From Ramlibacter sp. (GTDB lineage: Bacteria > Pseudomonadota > Gammaproteobacteria > Burkholderiales > Burkholderiaceae_C), in contig JAUYOG010000063.1 of assembly GCA_030695945.1 (NCBI GenBank), positions 1-64,000 on the forward strand: 64,000 nt of DNA, in the 5' to 3' direction. A model generated the notes under the pieces. That model was given only the letters and a program-made list of their open reading frames with translations, ran no database searches and was not told the origin of the DNA. The position numbers and the translations under genes are program-made. Positions 28,545 to 36,979 of the stretch are shown in pieces; within the stretch, counting starts at the first letter, position 1, and the number at the start of each line of letters is the position of its first letter.

Positions 28545-28751
28545 CTAAGACTTGCCGCCGCCGGAGTCAGTGCCAGTGCGCCCCCGGCCGCGCTGCGTGC
28601 TGCCGGCCTGCTCGTGTTGCGCGCCTTTGCCGCCCTGCTGCTTCGAGGCCTCGTCCAGCTGCGTGGACCCGTGCTTTTCCGAGTTCTGTTCGTTTCCCTG
28701 CTTGCTTCCATCGTCGCGGCGCTGGTTGCCGGGGCTCTTGTTGGCTGACAT
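28545..28751 (-). CDS. small hydrophilic disordered protein
   Basis: 68 residues from the ATG at 28751, preceded by GAAAGGT at ribosome-site spacing. Composed almost only of S, N, K, Q, G, E, R, T and D, with no hydrophobic core; it begins MSANKSPGNQRRDDGSKQ and ends GTDSGGGKS. It resembles stress-associated glycine/glutamine-rich small proteins in composition, with no recognised domain. The opposite strand codes a hydrophobic peptide of the sort such antisense reads produce. Convergent with the GntR gene. Confidence 0.6.
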   Translation of the reverse strand: MSANKSPGNQRRDDGSKQGNEQNSEKHGSTQLDEASKQQGGKGAQHEQAGSTQRGRGRTGTDSGGGKS

Positions 28752-28938
28752 CTGGGAGTACCTTTCAATTGTGTGATGGCCACACGGCGCGGCCTCCCCT
28801 CGCTTTTAGACTGGTATTGGCCGTTGCGTCGTCAGGCACTGCCTACTTGCCTGTAGGCACGCAGCCCCACCGTCTTTACGCGCCAGACACACAGTAGCAA
28901 CGTCTCCAAACGCTGCCCGGATCAAAATCGCAGCCACC

Positions 28939-30306
28939 ATGAGTGCCTCAGCAATCGCCCTGAACCGCTTCGGCCTCGGCGCGCGACCCGACGAGGCCGC
29001 GCCCACCGACCCGCAGCGCTGGTTGCTGTCGCAACTCGACAGCTACGATGCACTCCCTGCGCCTTGGAAGTTGATGCCGCGCACGCCCGCCTTGGTGGAG
29101 GTTTGGCTCGAGCAGCAGCGCGCGGTGCGGCGGGCGCCGGAGGGCCAGCGCGCCGGCATCCGCGAGGCGTATCTGCGCAAGGGGCGCGACGAGTACGTGG
29201 CGGCCGTGGGTGCGCGCGCCAGCAGCGCGCTGCACAACCCCGCGCCGTTCGTGGAACGGCTGGTGCACTTCTGGTCCAACCACTTCGCGGTATCGGTGGA
29301 CAAGCTGCTGATCGTCGGGCTGGCCGGCGGCTTCGAGGCCGACGCCATCCGCCCGAATGTGATGGGCCGCTTCGAGGACCTGCTGCTGGCCGTCGTCCGC
29401 CATCCGGCGATGCTGCTGTACCTGGACCAGGCGCAGTCGATCGGTCCCGGCAGCGCGGCTGCCCAGCGCGCCCAGGAGCGGCAGCAGCGCCCGCGCGGCC
29501 TCAATGAAAACCTGGCGCGCGAAATCATGGAGTTGCACACGCTGGGCGTGCGCAGCGGCTACACGCAGCAGGACGTGACCGAGTTCGCGCGTGCCCTGAC
29601 GGGCTGGACCTTGCCCGGCGACCAGCGCGCTGACACTGCGGCCACGTTCCGGTTCGTGCCTGCGTTGCACGAGCCGGGTGCGCGCACGGTGCTGGGGCGC
29701 GGTTATGCCGACGGCGGCGAGCAGCAGGCGCGCGCGATCATCCACGACCTGGCCACCTCGCCCGCGACCGCCCGGCACATCGCCACCAAGTTGGCGCGCC
29801 ACTTCGTCGCGGACGACCCGCCGCCCGCGCTGGTGCAGCGATTGGCCGATACCTTCGGGCGCACCGGCGGCGACCTGCCCAGCGTCTATCGTGAATTGAT
29901 CGCGGCGCGCGAGGCATGGCAGCCCACGGCAGCCAAGTTCAAGACGCCTTGGGAGTGGGCCGTCTCGAGCTTGCGGGCCCTCGGGCGGCGTGAGGTGCCC
30001 CCGATGCAGGCTACCAACCTGATGAACCAGCTTGGCCAGCCGGTCTGGCGGCCCGGTTCGCCGGCCGGGTATGACGACATCGCCGGCCGGTGGGCCGCGC
30101 CCGATGCCTTGCTGCGCCGCGTCGAAGTGGCACAGCGCATCGCTGCGCAGGTGGGCGACGCCGCCATCGACGCGCGGGCGCTTGCGCCGCGCGTGCTGCC
30201 CGGCGATGCGTTGAGCTCCGCGACGGCGGGCGCCATTGCACGCGCCGAAAGTGGTGGCACCGCGCTCGCGCTGCTGCTGGTGTCCCCCGAGTTCCTGAGG
30301 AGGTAA
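28939..30306 (+). CDS. DUF1800 family protein
   Basis: 455 residues. The N-terminus SAIALNRFGLGARPDE and the later VHFWSNHFAVSVDK, LNENLAREIMELHTLGV, YTQQDVTEFARALTGWT are classic DUF1800 segments. The family has no proven biochemical role but is nearly always paired with DUF1501, as here (two-base gap). No obvious signal peptide; export may rely on the Tat-borne partner. The 187 bases upstream of the start show no gene. Confidence 0.92.
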   Translation: MSASAIALNRFGLGARPDEAAPTDPQRWLLSQLDSYDALPAPWKLMPRTPALVEVWLEQQRAVRRAPEGQRAGIREAYLRKGRDEYVAAVGARASSALHNPAPFVERLVHFWSNHFAVSVDKLLIVGLAGGFEADAIRPNVMGRFEDLLLAVVRHPAMLLYLDQAQSIGPGSAAAQRAQERQQRPRGLNENLAREIMELHTLGVRSGYTQQDVTEFARALTGWTLPGDQRADTAATFRFVPALHEPGARTVLGRGYADGGEQQARAIIHDLATSPATARHIATKLARHFVADDPPPALVQRLADTFGRTGGDLPSVYRELIAAREAWQPTAAKFKTPWEWAVSSLRALGRREVPPMQATNLMNQLGQPVWRPGSPAGYDDIAGRWAAPDALLRRVEVAQRIAAQVGDAAIDARALAPRVLPGDALSSATAGAIARAESGGTALALLLVSPEFLRR

Positions 30307-30308
30307 GC

Positions 30309-31454
30309 ATGGGCCTCGATCGACGCAGCTTCCTGGGCGCCGCCGCGCTGCTTGCCATATCGCGCGTGCTGTTCGCGCAGGCCGCCACCGAGCGGCGCTT
30401 CATCTTCATCATCCAGCGCGGCGCGGCCGACGGGCTCGATACCCTCGTGCCCTATGCGGAGCCGGCCTATGCCGGCCTGCGCGGCGCGCTTGCGGTCGAT
30501 CCCGCCGCGGCTTTGAAGCTGGACGGCACCTTCGCGCTGCATCCCTCGCTGGTGAAGCTTCGCGACCTGTACGCCGCCGGGCACGCCAGCTTCTTCCACG
30601 CGGTGGCATCGCCCTACCGCGACCGCTCGCACTTCGACGGCCAGAACGTGCTGGAGACCGGCGGCAGCGCGCCCTACCAGCTCAAGGACGGCTGGATGAA
30701 CCGGCTGGTCGGCATGCTGCCGCGGGGCGGCAAACAGGCGATCGCCTTTTCGCCCGCCGTGCCGATGGCGATGCGAGGCGCGGTGGAAGTCACGTCTTAC
30801 GCACCCTCGGCGCTGCCGCAGGCGAACGACGACCTGATGATGCGCGTGGAGCAGCTCTATGCGAACGACATGCAACTGCACGCGCTCTGGTCGTCTGCCC
30901 TCGAAGCGCGCGGCATGGCGGGGGACAAGGGGGGAGGCAGCAACCGGCAGGACCCGGCCACGCTGGGCCGGATGGCGGCGGGCTTCCTGGCGCGCGCCGA
31001 CGGCCCGCGCATCGCGATGATCGAGACCAGCGGCTGGGACACGCACAGTGGGCAGAATGCGCGCCTCGCCAACCAGCTGAAGGGGCTGGACGGTCTGATT
31101 GCGGGACTGCACGAGGGACTGGGCGGCGCATGGGGCCAGACGGTGATCCTGGTGGCCACCGAGTTCGGGCGCACCGTGGCGGCCAATGGCACCGGCGGCA
31201 CGGATCACGGCACCGGCGCCGTGGCCATGCTGGCGGGCGGCGCCGTGCAGGGCGGCCGCATCGTCGCCGACTGGCCGGGGCTCGCGCCCGCGAACCTGCA
31301 TGAAGGGCGCGACCTCAAGCCGACCCTGGCGCTCGACGCGCTGGTGGCGGCGGCCTGTGCCGAAAGCTTCGCGCTGGAGCCCGACCGGCTCGCGCGCGTG
31401 CTGTTCCCGAATGGCCCGCGTGGCAAGGCTTTGCCGCGGCTGCTGCGGGCTTGA
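30309..31454 (+). CDS. DUF1501 family protein with Tat signal
   Basis: 381 residues from the ATG at 30309. LDRRSFLGAAALLAISRVLFAQAA is a twin-arginine signal peptide. The body resembles the sulfatase/alkaline-phosphatase-like DUF1501 fold, with RGAADGLDTLVPY, SGWDTHSGQNARLANQL and TEFGRTVAANGTGGTDHGTG in the usual order. Start lies three bases after the DUF1800 stop with AGGAGG within the end of that gene, so they are translationally coupled. Probably periplasmic; function unknown. Confidence 0.92.
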   Translation: MGLDRRSFLGAAALLAISRVLFAQAATERRFIFIIQRGAADGLDTLVPYAEPAYAGLRGALAVDPAAALKLDGTFALHPSLVKLRDLYAAGHASFFHAVASPYRDRSHFDGQNVLETGGSAPYQLKDGWMNRLVGMLPRGGKQAIAFSPAVPMAMRGAVEVTSYAPSALPQANDDLMMRVEQLYANDMQLHALWSSALEARGMAGDKGGGSNRQDPATLGRMAAGFLARADGPRIAMIETSGWDTHSGQNARLANQLKGLDGLIAGLHEGLGGAWGQTVILVATEFGRTVAANGTGGTDHGTGAVAMLAGGAVQGGRIVADWPGLAPANLHEGRDLKPTLALDALVAAACAESFALEPDRLARVLFPNGPRGKALPRLLRA

Positions 31455-31470
31455 ACGTGACCCTTGTAGC

Positions 31471-31761
31471 CTAGATGCGAAGCCATCTGCCGGCAGCAAC
31501 GCGTTTTTGGACGTGCTGCTTGTATTTGGAGAGCGACATAGGATTCTTGCGGGCGTGACGAACGCGGTTGCAAAACGCGTGAGCCGCGACAATGTTTTCA
31601 GGTCCATTGCCACCGCCGGCGCACCTCGCGATGAGATGCTCCGCTGTGCAGGCGAACCTGCGCGGCCACTCACTCGACGGCGCCATGGGGCGACCGCAGT
31701 AGTAGCACAACCCGTTTTGTAGAGAGAAGGCGCGTTCGCGCGCGCGTGTCGAAGACTTCAT
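31471..31761 (-). CDS. HNH endonuclease domain protein
   Basis: 96 residues from the ATG at 31761 (GGAG eight bases upstream; an in-frame ATG at 31797 is less likely). The zinc-knuckle pair CYYCG at residues 19-23, EH at 41-42, the N56 of GPENIVAAH and the C64-N65 of AFCNRVRH give the HNH layout. Stand-alone small HNH nuclease, a type common in mobile and defence regions. It sits at the left edge of the accessory stretch, divergent from the helicase gene. Confidence 0.8.
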   Translation of the reverse strand: MKSSTRARERAFSLQNGLCYYCGRPMAPSSEWPRRFACTAEHLIARCAGGGNGPENIVAAHAFCNRVRHARKNPMSLSKYKQHVQKRVAAGRWLRI

Positions 31762-32022
31762 TGGTGGCTCCAGTGAAACGATAAGCCTCGATCTCATCGA
31801 GGTGCTTAGCGTTCAGGGGACACAAAATCTCCGAACGCGGCCGGCGGCTTACGCCGAGCGGCAGACCACGAGCTGGTGTGCTTTTAGGTCCGTGACCCTT
31901 ACGAGTCACCGTTGGGCTCAAATTTAGAAGAAGTGCTGCTTTCCGTCAAGAAGCGCGTTGTTGGCATGCTTGCCAATGGGTGAGCATCCGACGATCATCC
32001 GGGGCAATACAAACAGGGGGCG

Positions 32023-33834
32023 GTGACAGTGGCTGTACTCATTCCGGCGTTGGGCGCGTGCGTATCCCGCATGACGTCCGGCGAAAAGCGGCTGGCCGAG
32101 CGCCTGGAGGAAAAGCTCGACGACGACTACCTGCTCTGGTACGACGTGCCTGTCGGGCCGAAGCAGACGCACCCTGATTTCGTCATCATCCATCCGCGCC
32201 GCGGTCTGCTGATCCTGGAGACCAAGGACTGGCGGCTCGACACCATCAAGAAGGCCACCAAGCAGTATTGGGAGATTGCGCCCGACCGCCAGACCAAGGT
32301 CTTGATGAACCCGCTGGCACAGGCGCGGCACTGCGCGATTCAGGTGGTGAATGCACTTGAGCGAGATTCGCAATTGGTCCAGCCCGATGGCCCGCACCAG
32401 GGAAAGCTCGCGTTCCCCTGGGGTCACGGCGTAGTCTTCACTCGCATCCACCGCAAGCAATTCGACTCCGCAGGCTTGGGCGAGGCCATCGAGCCGCACT
32501 ACGTGATCTGCCAGGACGAGATGACGGAAGCAGTCGATGCGGAGGTATTTCAGCAACGGCTTTGGCAGATGTTCCCGCACGCATTCGGCAAGGTCATGTC
32601 CTTGCCCCAGCTCGAGCGCGTGCGCTGGATCATGTTCCCTGAAATTCGCGTGCCCACCCAAACGGGCTTGTTTGGATCGTCTGAAGGCACCGATGACTTG
32701 CCGGACATCATGCGCGTGATGGACATCCAGCAGGAGCAGCTAGCCCGAAGCCTGGGCGAGGGCCATCGCGTGATTCATGGCGTGGCCGGCTCAGGCAAGA
32801 CCATGATCCTCGGGTACCGCGCAGAATTTCTGGCAAAGGCTTCGGCCACCAAGCCGGTGCTGGTGCTTTGCTACAACGAGCCGCTGGCGGTGAAGCTCGA
32901 ATCGATGTTCGTTGCGAAGGGCCTGACTGATCGCGTGCACGTGCGCCACTTCCACAAGTGGTGCCGCCAGCAACTCAAGACGTTCGGTCAGACGATTCCC
33001 GCGCAGGGCCCGAACATGTTCGACCAAATGGTCGACAACGTGATCCGCGGCGTTGAGAGAAACCAGATTCCATCGGGCCAATACCAGGCCGTACTGATCG
33101 ATGAAGGCCACGACTTCCAGCCTGAGTGGTTCAAGCTCCTGGTCCAGATGGTCGACGCCACCACAAACAGCCTGTTGGTCCTTTACGACCACGCGCAGAG
33201 CATCTATGGAAAGTCAAAGGCGCTAAAGTTCAGCTTCCGCAGCGTCGGCATCCAGGCCGCGGGCCGCACCACCATCCTGAAGATCAACTACCGGAACACC
33301 AAGCAGATCCTGCAGACGGCCAATCTTGTGGCGGCTGAGTTCCTGACGCCGGAGGCACAGGACGAGGACGGAACGCCCCTGGTCCAGCCGGTGAGTTGCG
33401 GACGCGAAGGCCCGGCGCCCCTGATCGTGCGGCTACCCAGCTTGCGAGACGAAGCATTCAAGATCGCGGAACTGTTGGCCAGTGCCCACCAGGAGGGCCA
33501 TGCCTGGGGCGACATGGCCATCGTCTGCCGGCGGCATGCCGTCATGGAGGAATGCGCGCGCGCCCTCAAGACGAAGGGCTTGCCGCACAGCGTGCGTGTG
33601 CGCTCTGGCGATTTCGATCCGTTAGCCAATACCATCAAGATCATGACCATGCACGCCAGCAAGGGCCTGGAGTTTCCCGTGGTGGCGCTGGCCGGCGTGG
33701 GGCAGATGCCGGAGGAAGGCGAGGATGTTGCGGACGAGGCGAAGCTGTTTTATGTGGCGGCTACGAGGGCGACGCAAAGGCTTGTGATTGCGGTCAGCGG
33801 CGCGGGGAGATTTGGGGAAGCACTTGCTCCGTAG
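32023..33834 (+). CDS. NERD nuclease domain fused to UvrD/Rep-type (SF1) helicase
   Basis: 603 residues from the GTG at 32023, with AGGGGG upstream. Residues about 17-120 are a NERD nuclease-related domain with D52 and the E66-T-K68 pair (the D...ExK pattern). The helicase core follows: Walker A G253-VAGSGK-T260, Walker B D360-E361 in LIDEGHDF, motif III LYDHAQSIYG, motif V MTMHASKGLEF and motif VI FYVAATRATQRLV. All SF1 motifs look intact. Next on the same strand, after 234 bases, is an OLD-type nuclease. Such pairs suggest anti-phage or DNA-processing activity. Confidence 0.88.
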   Translation: MTVAVLIPALGACVSRMTSGEKRLAERLEEKLDDDYLLWYDVPVGPKQTHPDFVIIHPRRGLLILETKDWRLDTIKKATKQYWEIAPDRQTKVLMNPLAQARHCAIQVVNALERDSQLVQPDGPHQGKLAFPWGHGVVFTRIHRKQFDSAGLGEAIEPHYVICQDEMTEAVDAEVFQQRLWQMFPHAFGKVMSLPQLERVRWIMFPEIRVPTQTGLFGSSEGTDDLPDIMRVMDIQQEQLARSLGEGHRVIHGVAGSGKTMILGYRAEFLAKASATKPVLVLCYNEPLAVKLESMFVAKGLTDRVHVRHFHKWCRQQLKTFGQTIPAQGPNMFDQMVDNVIRGVERNQIPSGQYQAVLIDEGHDFQPEWFKLLVQMVDATTNSLLVLYDHAQSIYGKSKALKFSFRSVGIQAAGRTTILKINYRNTKQILQTANLVAAEFLTPEAQDEDGTPLVQPVSCGREGPAPLIVRLPSLRDEAFKIAELLASAHQEGHAWGDMAIVCRRHAVMEECARALKTKGLPHSVRVRSGDFDPLANTIKIMTMHASKGLEFPVVALAGVGQMPEEGEDVADEAKLFYVAATRATQRLVIAVSGAGRFGEALAP

Positions 33835-34068
33835 GCCGTACTAAACGGCCGTAACGAGGGGATGCAGGATGAATGGTTGACGAATACAGCTGAGATGCTG
33901 GTGGTCATCGGTGTAGTGCTTGCGGATTCCGTGTCGGCGGCGCTCCAGCTTCCTGCCACGATAGGGGGCCGCAACAGGAAGGGCGACCGTTCTAAAGTCC
34001 AATATTGATACTGCACGGATCGCGGGTGGACGGCAAGCTCTGCAAACAAACAATTGAACGGGGTGGCA
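33835..34068. other. gap between helicase and OLD genes
   Basis: No gene is recognised. GGCCGT-ACTAA-ACGGCC at 33834-33850 is a 6-bp-stem hairpin directly at the helicase stop, lacking a T-run, so at best a weak terminator. The remainder is A+T-richer than the flanks and carries GGGGTGG just before the ATG at 34069. Confidence 0.4.
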
Positions 34069-35814
34069 ATGCTGACGGAACTGAGACTACAGAATTTTCG
34101 ATGCTTCGAAGATCACACGATTCCACTGCGCGCCTGCAGTGTCGTTGTTGGCAAGAACAATGCAGGAAAGTCAACGCTCGTGGACGCACTCCGATTGGTT
34201 TCGATAGCTTCGTCCAGGTTCTTGACACTTGGCATTCGCAATCCCCCCAATTGGACGGGACGCCCTTTACGCGAAGTTGGTGTCTCTCCCTCTATTGAAG
34301 GGATGGAGTTCAACACCGAGAACTTGTTTCACCGATATGGTGCCGGCCCCTCAACAATAACCGCCAAGTTTGAATCAGGTGCCTACCTGAAGATATATGT
34401 CGGTGCTGAGGGCGCGATCCACGCGGTCCTGTTTGACCCGACACATCATGTGGCGAAGACCCGGTCGCGAGCAAAGGAAGTCTTGCTCGATCGCGTTGAA
34501 ATCATGCCGCAGGTGGGACCGTTGGAACGCAACGAAGTCGTACTTGGGCCGGATTATGTGAAGCGCAATTTATCTTCGTCTTTGGCGTCAAAACACTTTC
34601 GGAATCAGCTCAACTTGTTCCCAGCCCAAGTCGAGGTGTTCAAGCAAATGGCCGAGGACACTTGGCAGGGTCTACAGGTTCGAGAACTGGGCGGGTACGG
34701 CGGTTCGCCTGGCAAGCCGTTGACGCTGCTTGTGCGTAACGATGACTACATCGCCGAAGTGGCCACCATGGGCCATGGTCTTCAGATGTGGCTGCAGACC
34801 ATGTGGTTTTTGGCGCGAGTGGATCTGGATTCAACAGTGATCCTCGACGAACCTGATGTTTACATGCACCCAGACCTACAACGCCGGCTGATCCGACATC
34901 TTAGGCAGCGCCGTCGGCAAATCGTCGTGACGACGCACTCTGTAGAGATCATGTCTGAGGTGGACGCCGAGGACATCTTGATTTTGGATAGAGCCAACTC
35001 GATTTCTACCTTCGCGTCTTCATTCGCAGCCGCTCAACAGGTGCTGGATAGCGTGGGGAGCGCGCACAACCTACAACTGGCGCGCCTCTGGCACGCAAAG
35101 CGCAGCCTGCTTGTAGAGGGTAACGACTTCCGTCTGCTGTCCGACTTCTTTGATGTGATGTATCCGGACGATGCTGACGGATTGGCCATCGTCCCGTACA
35201 TGTCAATTGGTGGCTGGAATGGATTTCCATATGCAGTCGGTTCATCGATGCTCCTGCGGAACTCTGTTGGAGATCGCATATCAGTCTACTGTTTACTGGA
35301 TTCCGACTATCACACGCCTACGCAAAAGGCGGAGCGATTGGCATTGGCCGCTCGCAGTGGTGTCAAGCTCCATATTTGGAGGCGCAAGGAGATTGAGAAC
35401 TACCTTCTCGTTCCATCTGTTATTCAGCGTGCCATTGATACACGTGCTGGAAGGAGGACAAAGATTCCCAGTGTCAGTGAGATAGAGATCGAGCTTGAGA
35501 GAATTGCGCGTAGCCTGTACAACGACGCCTTTGATGCGATATCCAACGAGTTCTTGTTGGACAATCGATCGCTCGGGACGAAGGGGGCGAACAGAGCGGC
35601 ACGAGATTACATGGGTGAGCGTTGGGTTGATCTAGAGGGCAAGCTAAGTCTGATATCTGGAAAGGCAGCACTGTCCCTGGTTTCGAAGTGGGCTCAGGAC
35701 GAATTTGGCGTCTCCATGAATCCAGCGCTTCTGGCGCGAACATTTTGGCAATCCGAGATCCCTAAAGAATTGCACGATGTTCTGAGCGCCGTCTACCGGC
35801 ACCAAGAGTTCTAG
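34069..35814 (+). CDS. OLD-family ATP-dependent nuclease (SMC-like ATPase plus TOPRIM)
   Basis: 581 residues from the ATG at 34069; GGGGTGG precedes it, and a TTG 15 bases earlier is rejected. The N-terminal ABC-type ATPase shows LQNFRCFEDHTI, Walker A G28-KNNAGKS-T36, Walker B D260-E261 in VILDEPDVYMHPDL, and H290 in TTHSVEI. The TOPRIM domain shows E350 in LLVEGNDFRLL and the D411-S-D413 pair. Length and architecture equal GajA of Gabija. Codon use and base composition are clearly more A+T-rich than neighbours, indicating recent transfer. Likely partner: the upstream helicase. Confidence 0.87.
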   Translation: MLTELRLQNFRCFEDHTIPLRACSVVVGKNNAGKSTLVDALRLVSIASSRFLTLGIRNPPNWTGRPLREVGVSPSIEGMEFNTENLFHRYGAGPSTITAKFESGAYLKIYVGAEGAIHAVLFDPTHHVAKTRSRAKEVLLDRVEIMPQVGPLERNEVVLGPDYVKRNLSSSLASKHFRNQLNLFPAQVEVFKQMAEDTWQGLQVRELGGYGGSPGKPLTLLVRNDDYIAEVATMGHGLQMWLQTMWFLARVDLDSTVILDEPDVYMHPDLQRRLIRHLRQRRRQIVVTTHSVEIMSEVDAEDILILDRANSISTFASSFAAAQQVLDSVGSAHNLQLARLWHAKRSLLVEGNDFRLLSDFFDVMYPDDADGLAIVPYMSIGGWNGFPYAVGSSMLLRNSVGDRISVYCLLDSDYHTPTQKAERLALAARSGVKLHIWRRKEIENYLLVPSVIQRAIDTRAGRRTKIPSVSEIEIELERIARSLYNDAFDAISNEFLLDNRSLGTKGANRAARDYMGERWVDLEGKLSLISGKAALSLVSKWAQDEFGVSMNPALLARTFWQSEIPKELHDVLSAVYRHQEF

Positions 35815-35897
35815 CGCATTGGCCTAAACAAGCGATGTCCGAAAAGGACTGCGCGTCCATGGGCAACGCACAGTGTGAAGCGTTTCAGAGGCCATCC

Positions 35898-36878
35898 CTA
35901 AAGCCCAAACACCCTCACTGCATTCCCTGCACGCACCGCCTTCATCTGTGCTTCCGGCAGTTGCTCGGTGTTGGCAAACGCCCCTTTCGTGTCGTGCACC
36001 CAATGCGGCCAGTCGGTGCCCAGCATCACATGGTCCTCGCCGACGATCGAGATCAGGTACTTCAGGCTCCTCACGTCGTACGTGATGCTGTCGTAATAGA
36101 TATGGCGCAGGTAGTCGGTGGGCTTGCGCTTCATCTGCCGGCGTGAGGCCAGTTCCACCTCGTCGCCCTTCTCGAAGCGGCCCACCAGGTAGGGCAGGGT
36201 GCCGCCGCCGTGCGAGGCGATCACCTTCATGTTCGGGTACTGGTCGAAGAAGCCCTCGAAGATCATGCGCGTGATGGCCAGCGTGGTGTCCATCATGAAG
36301 CCGACGCTCCAGCTCAAATCGAACTTGGTCATGTCCATATAGTCCACGCCAGGCGGGTCGGTGGGGTGCACCAGCACGGGTAGCGCGCGCTTGTCGATCT
36401 CGGCCCAGATCGGCGCGAACATCGGGTCGGTCAGGCTCTTGCCCGCCACGTTGGCCAGCACCATCACCCCGGCGGCGCCCTTGGCGCAACTGCGCTCCAG
36501 CTCCTCGACGGCGCGCTGCGGGTACTCCCACGGCAACGAGGTGAACCAGCGGATGCGGTCGGGAAAGCGCGCCTGGGCCTCGGCGAAGTTGTCGTTGGCT
36601 TCGCGCGCGGCCCGCACGCTCACCTCCTCGCCGCCCCAGTACACGTTGGGGCAGGTCAGCGAGCACACCGAGATGTCGATGCCCGCCTTGTCCATGTGCT
36701 CGATGCGCAAATCCCAGTCGAAGTGGCCCTTCTGCGGCAGCACCACCGGCGTGTTGCCGCGGAAGATCTCCTTCTGGCCGTCCGGCCGGGTCTGGATGTT
36801 GTACTGGCCGCCCTCCTGTTTCAGCAGTTCGAGCCACTTGGTGGTGAACATGTGGGTGTGGACGTCGATGACGGTCAT
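35898..36878 (-). CDS. amidohydrolase family protein (ACMSD-like decarboxylase)
   Basis: 326 residues. TIM-barrel amidohydrolase with the first metal pair in VIDVHTHMF, a histidine in VLVHPTDPPG, SHGGGTLPYLVGR and the late aspartate in LGTDWPHW: the order of 2-amino-3-carboxymuconate-semialdehyde decarboxylase relatives. These act on aromatic catabolism intermediates or related benzoate-type acids. It is divergent from a Bug-type binding protein, which may deliver the substrate class. Exact reaction unknown. Confidence 0.82.
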   Translation of the reverse strand: MTVIDVHTHMFTTKWLELLKQEGGQYNIQTRPDGQKEIFRGNTPVVLPQKGHFDWDLRIEHMDKAGIDISVCSLTCPNVYWGGEEVSVRAAREANDNFAEAQARFPDRIRWFTSLPWEYPQRAVEELERSCAKGAAGVMVLANVAGKSLTDPMFAPIWAEIDKRALPVLVHPTDPPGVDYMDMTKFDLSWSVGFMMDTTLAITRMIFEGFFDQYPNMKVIASHGGGTLPYLVGRFEKGDEVELASRRQMKRKPTDYLRHIYYDSITYDVRSLKYLISIVGEDHVMLGTDWPHWVHDTKGAFANTEQLPEAQMKAVRAGNAVRVFGL

Positions 36879-36979
36879 GGGGAGGGCTCCTGTTGGTACT
36901 TTTGGCTCTGCCCGGGTCCGCCCTGATGGCGAGTTGGCATGCCTACCGATAAATTTAACCGCTTCAAGAAGGAGCCGCC

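Noticed and set aside
28407..28748. A plus-strand frame encoding a hydrophobic peptide after the GntR gene
   Set aside because: It is antisense to the minus-strand disordered protein, which has a proper ribosome site; overlap with the end of the GntR gene also argues against it.
31798..32022. A possible attachment site at the left edge of the accessory island
   Set aside because: No tRNA gene and no direct repeat matching the right edge near 35815-35897 could be found by eye.
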